DNA of 64,000 bases from Ailanthus altissimus (taxonomy: Eukaryota; Streptophyta; Magnoliopsida; Sapindales; Simaroubaceae): the NCBI GenBank assembly GCA_946807835.1, contig OX327702.1, positions 16,058,001 to 16,122,000 on the forward strand, written 5' to 3'. The translations under genes were made by a program, and so were the position numbers. Within the stretch, counting starts at the first letter, position 1; the number at the start of each line of letters is the position of its first letter. Of the stretch, positions 58,401 through 64,000 are shown piece after piece. The notes under the pieces are model-generated. The model ran no database searches. It was not told the origin of the DNA and saw only the letters and a program-made list of their open reading frames with translations.

Positions 58401-58760
58401 CTAAAAATATTTGGGGTGGTTCTTGGAGATCATGTTATGATAAAATATCACTAGCTACATTGATTTTGTGTTGATGTTGCAAGCTATATGAAATATACAG
58501 CCTGGACTCGAATGACAGATCTCAGCCTTTTTCGTCTTTGTAAGTTTGAGTGTAAGACCTACCAAGCTTTCAAAGAGTTCTTAAAGTCTAAGAACTCTAA
58601 GAAATTTGATGTTATGAATTTACTCTAACTGGCTTCAATATAAGGAAATTTTAAGGATAAACCTGATCTTAAACTGTGGGAATGTAGAAGCTAGGCTTGT
58701 GTAATAAATAATGGAGAAACATGTCTTATGATGCATTTTGAGACTATTATGAGTACTATT
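58401..58760. other. Unassigned sequence before LTR-A copy
   Basis: This is probably gypsy gag leader, without recognisable motifs. No open frame or repeat was seen. Confidence 0.35.
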
Positions 58761-60476
58761 TGTGAGGGTATGTACTTACGTGTCATCCTTATTTGTATGA
58801 ATACTTATTTGATAATATTTATACAATATATATTTTATTAAATTACTAATACTCTTTATTAAATAGATATGATGCTTATCACATTATGGACACTGGATGA
58901 TCTGAAAGGGTTTAGATCTAGTCTAAAGAAGTTTTAGACAGGTTCTAAGAGTTAGCAAAGCTGAGGGTTATAAATACTAACAGTTAGCACTGTTAAAAGT
59001 TAGTAGGTTATAAAAGTCAGCGAGATCTAAGGAGTTAGAACGTTGTCTATAATAGGACAAAAACTTGAGGGTACACTAGTAATGACATAGTTACAATAGG
59101 TGCTAGAAAATATCAATATGTAATTGTGTTCTCAAACATTGTGTTCCTGGTCTATTTTTACCAATGCAGATCTATCGGTAAATCTCATTCAATTAGGCCT
59201 AAATACTAAACAGACTCATGAGGACCCCAATAGATATCCTATGAAACCGTCAACGATAGGTCCTCTCAAGTTGAGTAGTATATATGGTCCTTTGACTTGA
59301 GCCCCACGATGAACTTATGGGCAATCTACCATACTTTAGTTCTACAGATGTTAGAGACCTTTCATAGTCTGACCGTTATATAGTCACATAGGTGGGTTGT
59401 ATATTTGATGCTTCGAGATTATATCTCAAACCTCGGGAAATGAATTTTCCACAGGATTGGACAATATGAAAAAAGCATTTATTTATATTATTCATCGAGA
59501 TATGAATCTGGAGACAAGATTGGATGAATACATAGGAATTTGATGATCCTGATCTATATCCCCACTCATCTAAGGTATATGTGACAGAAGGATTACACGT
59601 ATGTGTTCTGACCTCAGCTTGTATGGTTTAACGCACTAATTTATAATATCCATGACGTGTGCATGAGGCATCAATCATGGACTGATAGAATAGTTTCATT
59701 TGATGAATCGAGTGTGGATCTAGGAAGTCCCGCAATATGAAGTGTACTCGTTATGCACTGAGGCAGCGTATCGGATTGAATATTTCAATCCAGTAAAATC
59801 CAACAAAATTGAATATTTGTTTCAAAAACCCTTAGGATACGTGCACGTCAATACTTAAATGTTAAGAACAATTAATTAGATAACAAATATTGTTGATCAA
59901 TTAAATGGTGACACGTGATGCATAATGAGTCCTCGTTTTAGTTAACTCAAGTATGAGTTTGATAGAACCCACTTTGAGTTAATTGAGGGCTTAAAGGAAA
60001 TTTTACATAATTAATTATTTAATTTTTAAATAAACTATTAACTTAACTAAGGTTAATAGTTAACCTAACTTTGGTTAATGGTTAACCAAACTTTGGTTAA
60101 TGGTTAACCAAAGGGTTAAGTTAAATTAACATATTTAGTTAACTAAACTATAGTTAATTGTTAACCATGGTTTGGTTAAAGGAAATATCTAACTTTTACT
60201 TAATGGTTAAGTTAAAATTAACCTAAACTAGGTTAAGTTAGTTAACTAGGTTAAGTTAGTTAACTAGGTTAAGTTAGTTAACTAGGCTTTGGTTAGTTAG
60301 ATATTTCTTAACTTAAGTGTTGAGTTAAAATTAACCTAACTAATATTAATTGTTAACTTTAGTTATATTAAAATATCTAAATTAAATTAAATGCAAGTGA
60401 AATTAAATAAAATGCATTATAAGTGAAATGCATTAGTATTTAAATGAAAATAAAATAAAATATGAGAGGTTATTAA
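58761..60476 (+). repeat. Plus-strand LTR-A copy, 3' end missing
   Basis: It starts TGTGAGGGTATGTACTTACG at 58761, with the family word ACTTACGTG, and follows the LTR through the region corresponding to 5588-7260. It is then cut at 60476, where an oppositely oriented LTR-A begins. Between about 60040 and 60350 the usual U3 sequence is replaced or expanded by GTTAAC-rich repeats. Confidence 0.65.
60040..60350 (+). repeat. GTTAAC-rich repeats including an 18-bp tandem array
   Basis: AGGTTAAGTTAGTTAACT is repeated three times in tandem at about 60231-60284, and ACTTTGGTTAATGGTTAACC twice just before, near 60073-60112. The whole 300-bp stretch is dominated by GGTTAA, GTTAAC and TTAACC words, so it can form many small hairpins. 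It lies within the LTR-A copy. Confidence 0.85.
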
Positions 60477-60716
60477 TGTGAGTGATTTTAAACCTATAGT
60501 GCATGCATCTGGATTTGTGTCTATCATTCAAATTTATATACCTACCACATACATATAAACGTTGTGGAATAGCAAAAATCTAATTTCCTAATGATAAACA
60601 CAAATAAGTCTTTACATGTTATCTCATAAATGTAAACTATATAGAGATTGAGAATTTTGATACCTTAGCAAGCCTTTGAATTTTTGAATTAACCAGAGCA
60701 CCCGCCTTGAAGTGAG
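60477..60716 (-). repeat. Minus-strand LTR-A end, interrupted by Athila element
   Basis: It begins TGTGAGTGATTTTAAACC at 60477, which is the complement of the LTR-A 3' end (compare 7947 backwards). It runs through the U5/R part to CCGCCTTGAAGTGAG at 60716, where the Athila LTR starts. The rest must lie beyond the right edge of the window. Confidence 0.7.
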
Positions 60717-61989
60717 TGATAATAACACGACGGTAATAGTACACTTAGTACCTCAACTTGAGTATTTTACTTTAAACTATGAATATTTGGCTAATTATTT
60801 GTGTTTTTGATCTTAAATAGGTGCACGAAGTAAAATGTGAGACATAGAAGCAAACGAGAGGCGAGCACTGCGGCGCTTGACAAAAGAAATCAATTCGCGT
60901 TCAAGTTCTCAACGCCACAGCGCTGAGCCCCCAGCGCCGCGGTGCTTGTGCGACCTATAAAAACCCTTCTCAACTATCTTATTTGGACTTGGATTCAAAG
61001 ACCTTCGCTCCAAGATTTTTCATAGTAATAAAAACACTATTTTGAGAGAATATTATAAAGACATTTAGAGAGGAAAAATGTATGCAAAAAGAGTTACATT
61101 CAATTCAAGGGATCAAAGCAAATTTATTGAAGATTGAAGAACCAATTCTTAGGCGCTCAAGTCAAAAAGAAGGAGAACAACTCAAAACGTCACTTGTGTT
61201 ATTTTCTTTGTTAACTTTAAGAAAAGATATTGTTCATGATATTTTCATCTTTTTGCTTTGATACTCTTGTGGTAATCATGAGCTAAATTCTTTTGATTTA
61301 TGGTTCGATGTTCTTGAACCTAGTATGTAGTTGAAGCTTCTAAACTCTTAATTATAAACTTAATATACCATATTTGATTCAATCCATCTGTTCTTAATGC
61401 TTTCATTATACCTGATTACTATTTTGAATGTTGAAGGAACCATGTTAACTTTGAAAAAAGGGAATTATGTGTTTAGCCTATGGTAGATTAATACATGATC
61501 ATAGGGTAACATTTATGAGTTCCGTCTATGTATAATTTGATTTAGACCTATTCTTAATGAGTTACATCTTCGTTGGATTACTATAGACATATAGGTAATT
61601 GTTAGAGTGTGTATTATCATTCGACTATCAACAGAGGCTTATGATGTAATCGATCTCTAGCCAATCAATTGGTAGTAAGAGAATAACTAAGGGGTTGAAG
61701 AATTCAATGAAATACTAGGGGATACATCAAAATCCTAGATTACGTCTCAAACTAGTAAATTCTATCTTTCAGTGCTTGTGATATTTAATTAAGTTTAATT
61801 TGATAGTAGTAGTATAGTTAGTTAAACTTCATCTTTAAATTTTTTTGACTAAAGGTACGATAGAGTAATTTTGGTAGTTGATTCAAGAAATAGACACAAT
61901 AATCTCTGTAGGCTTGATAATCTGGACTTAATCCTATATTACTTGATACAAATGTGTGCACTTACGCTAGGCTAATAAACTATACATCA
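60717..61989 (+). mobile_element. 5' LTR of Athila-type gypsy element at right edge
   Basis: It starts TGATAATAACACGACGG at 60717 and ends AACTATACATCA at 61989 (1,273 bp). It is followed by AGTTTTTGGCGTTGTTACT, a slightly decayed form of the Athila-type primer-binding region. It contains a GC box at about 60861-60962 (GCACTGCGGCGC, CGCCACAGCGCTGAG, CCAGCGCCGCGG) and a TATA-like CCTATAAAAACC at 60954-60965. Confidence 0.85.
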
Positions 61990-61990
61990 A

Positions 61991-62009
61991 GTTTTTGGCG
62001 TTGTTACTA
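61991..62009 (+). other. Primer-binding region of Athila element
   Basis: GTTTTTGGCGTTGTTACTA directly follows the LTR. The family form is TTTTTGGCGCCGTTGCCGGG-like. Several transitions (C to T, G to A) are visible. Confidence 0.7.
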
Positions 62010-62224
62010 GAGACTATTTTATTTCTTCTTAGATCGATACTAATACCATACTATCTTACCTTTGCTTCATATTTTATTTTATTTTATTCAGTTTTAGTTA
62101 CCTTCTTTATTTTTAATTTTGATAGTTCATGCGAAGACCCAAGAGCGAAGATTTAACTTTTTTTTATCCTGAAATTGAAAGAACATTCTGAAGACTTCGA
62201 CGTGAACAACATCAAAACAGAAAT

Positions 62225-63209
62225 ATGGCAGAGAATCATGACAATATCAATAATTCAGTGTTTGAGCCTATGATTCTGCAGAGATCATTGAAGGATTATG
62301 TTGTTCCTACAACAGAAGGCATTCAGTCTAGTATTCGGCGTCACACTATTAATGCAAACAACTTTGAGATTAAGCCAAGTACTATCCAGATGCTTAAAGA
62401 ATCTGTGCAATTTAGTGGAGGTCCCAATGATGATCCCAAAATGCATATCGTGAATTTCTTAGAGATTTACGACACATTCAAGTTCAATGGAGTCTTAGAT
62501 GATGCCATCAGGTTGCGACTATTTTCTTTCTCATTGAGGGACAAGGCCAAGAGTTGGTTGATGTTATTACCATCAGGATCCATATCAATGTGGGATGACC
62601 TAGAACAAAAGTTCTTAGCAAAGTTTTTTCACCAGCTAAGATAGTGAAGATGAGGAATGACATCACATCATTTGTGCAAATTGAATGCGAGTCATTATAA
62701 AAGGCATGGGAAAGCTTCAAGGACATATTAAGAAAGTGTCCTCATCATGGAGTTTCTAAATAGTTATTAGTCCAGACGTTCTACAATAGGCTAGTAGGTC
62801 ATTTAAGGACAATTGTTGATATTGCTGCTAGAGGAGCTCTGATGAACAAGTCCATAAATAAAGTATATGAGTTATTAGAAGAGATGACATCAAATAGTTA
62901 TCAATGGCCTGCTGAAAGCGTTACACCAAGGAAGGTTGCTAGAGTTCATGAGATTGATGCATTCAATGCATTGGCGATGCAAATCAACTTATTAACCAAG
63001 AGATTTAATTCTATGAATGCTATCAAGACCCAAAATGCAACTTGTGACTTCTATGGTAATAATCACATGAATGGGAAATGCATAGAGTCAGCAAACTATG
63101 TGGAAAACTATAATAGACAGCAAAATAATCCACACTCAAACTATTATAATCTAGATGGAGGAATCATCCTAATTTTTCTTGGGGTAACAACTAAGGGCAG
63201 CAACTAAAA
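62225..63209 (+). pseudogene. Athila gag
   Basis: An ATG at 62225 opens MAENHDNINNSVFEPM, then LKDYVVPTTEGIQSSIRR, INANNFEIKPSTIQML, FSGGPNDDPKMHI and FSFSLRDKAKSWLMLLPSGS, a well-preserved Athila Retrotrans_gag domain. The frame stops at 62644 after LAKFFHQLR, where the family continues FFPPAKT. It resumes in another frame with MRNDITSF, ILRKCPHHGVSK, and at 62842-63180 SINKVYELLEEMTSNSYQWP and RKVARVHEIDAFNAL. A decayed knuckle, CDFYGNNHMNGKC, follows, then NYVENYNRQQNNPHSNYYN. A second frameshift comes in the segment equivalent to WRNHPNFSWGNN. At least two frameshifts and a few stops make it inactive, although it is less decayed than the copy at 18166-20124. Confidence 0.9.
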
Positions 63210-64000
63210 CTTAACCCACCTAGATTTCATCCCCCACAAGAAAAGAAATCAACATTGGAAGAAATGTTTATGCAGTATATGAAGTCTAATAATGCTATCT
63301 TACAAAATCATTTTGCATCTTTGAAAACTCTAGAGACTCAAATGGGGCAACTCTTAATAATCGACCTGAAGGAACTTTACCAAGCAACACTGAAACTAAT
63401 CCAAGATGGGATAAAGAGCAATGCCAAGCTGTCTCTTTAAGAAGTGGCAAAGAGTTGCAGTCAAACTGTAAAGAAAATGAGGAAAATGCAGTAAGTGATG
63501 CAGAAAATAGGGCAGAAGTGCAGAAAAGTGTAGACAATTTTGATGCAGTAGTACACACCAATAAAACTCAGCAGAAACTTGTAGTTCATCCTATCCATTC
63601 ACCTCCACCATTTCTTCAGAGGCTATAAAAACAGAAGTTGGACAAACAGTTTTTGAAGCTTTTAGATATCTTTAAGAAACTTCACATTAGCATTCCTTTT
63701 GCGAATGCTTTGGAACAAATGCCAAGTTATGTGAAGTTTGTGAAAGATATCTTATCAAAGAAGAGGAGATTAGCCAAGTATGAAATCGTATTACTCACCA
63801 AAAAATGTAGTACAATCTTACAAAAGAAATTACCACCAAATTTGAAAGATCTAGGTAGTTTCACTATCCCATTCACTATCGGGAAGAAATTTATTGGCAG
63901 AGCATTATATGATTTAAGCGCTAGCATTAACCTAATTCCATTATCCATCTACAAGAAGTTAGGTTTGGGGGAGGCTAAACCTCCTAATGTCACCTTACAA
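63210..64000 (+). pseudogene. Athila gag C-terminus and protease, cut by window end
   Basis: After gag, 63255-63440 reads EEMFMQYMKSNNAILQNHFA, then LETQMGQL. From about 63660 a long open stretch reads FKKLHISIPFANALEQMPSY, VKFVKDILSKKRRLAKYE, ILQKKLPPNLKDLGSFTIP and GRALYDLSASINLIPLSIYK up to the edge. The catalytic DLGA of this protease is DLSA here (Asp codon at 63911-63913), and the preceding Cys is Tyr. The reverse transcriptase and the rest must lie beyond 64000. Confidence 0.85.

Noticed and set aside
60040..60350. Telomere-like repeats (GGTTAA / TTAACC)
   Set aside because: Plant telomeres are TTTAGGG; here the unit is an 18-mer with GTTAAC and sits in an LTR.
1..64000. tRNA, rRNA, organelle-derived DNA or endogenous pararetrovirus sequence
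   Set aside because: I looked for cloverleaf boxes, organelle-like gene stretches and caulimovirus-type motifs and saw none; all polymerase relics are copia or gypsy type.

Overview
This window is a 64 kb piece of a repeat-rich, AT-rich plant nuclear genome, very probably a dicot. It carries one intact protein-coding gene, and the rest is mostly layered, decayed transposable elements. The plant assignment rests on a spliced NRT2 nitrate transporter with GT-AG introns, Athila-type Ty3/gypsy and Ty1/copia elements, a CACTA transposase relic and a hAT element. I cannot name the species.

The gene is an NRT2-type high-affinity nitrate transporter on the + strand at 50248-52158. It has three exons, two short introns and an uninterrupted 531-codon reading frame. 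It sits in a gene island of about 4 kb, between a fold-back element (ends near 48554) and a Ty3/gypsy relic (starts near 52440). A tryptophan in its first nitrate signature motif reads as arginine (residue 194).

Left part (1-12415): remains of one copia family (LTR-A, about 2.4 kb, TG...CA ends). A minus-strand copia relic runs from its LTR (9341-11554) through a leader, a gag gene and protease/integrase down to 3655. A solo LTR-A at 5588-7947 was inserted later and splits its gag. A CACTA (En/Spm) transposase relic lies at 1150-3410, and another LTR-A piece is at 1-1121.

Centre (12416-33421): Athila-type gypsy material on the minus strand. This comprises a 3' LTR with polypurine tract (12691-14097), a 3' non-coding region, a copia LTR containing a gypsy LTR (15415-18165), and an Athila gag-protease relic (18166-20124) with its 5' LTR. 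That LTR is split by a hAT element (21485-33320), which in turn contains an 8.6 kb copia element (22990-31558) with both LTRs, a primer-binding site and decayed gag-pol. This is a three-level nest.

Centre-right (33432-47285): a plus-strand copia element with LTRs at both ends, a TATAT target duplication and a badly decayed gag-pol. Its PBS, leader and 3' LTR were each hit by further LTR insertions. A 1.2 kb fold-back element follows (47312-48554).

Right part (52440-64000): downstream of NRT2 is a minus-strand gypsy relic split by a perfect solo LTR-A (54937-57357, TSD ATAAG). Two more LTR-A pieces follow. The 5' half of an Athila element then runs off the right edge: LTR 60717-61989, PBS, and frameshifted gag and protease.

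Two structures cut across these elements. GC-rich boxes built on GCGCTGGGGCGC-like units occur in the LTRs of gypsy elements and also in the leaders of copia elements. Sets of four short motifs at regular spacing occur in copia leaders. Positions of splice sites, LTR ends and target duplications were read by eye. Family assignments come from recognisable motifs, not from database searches.
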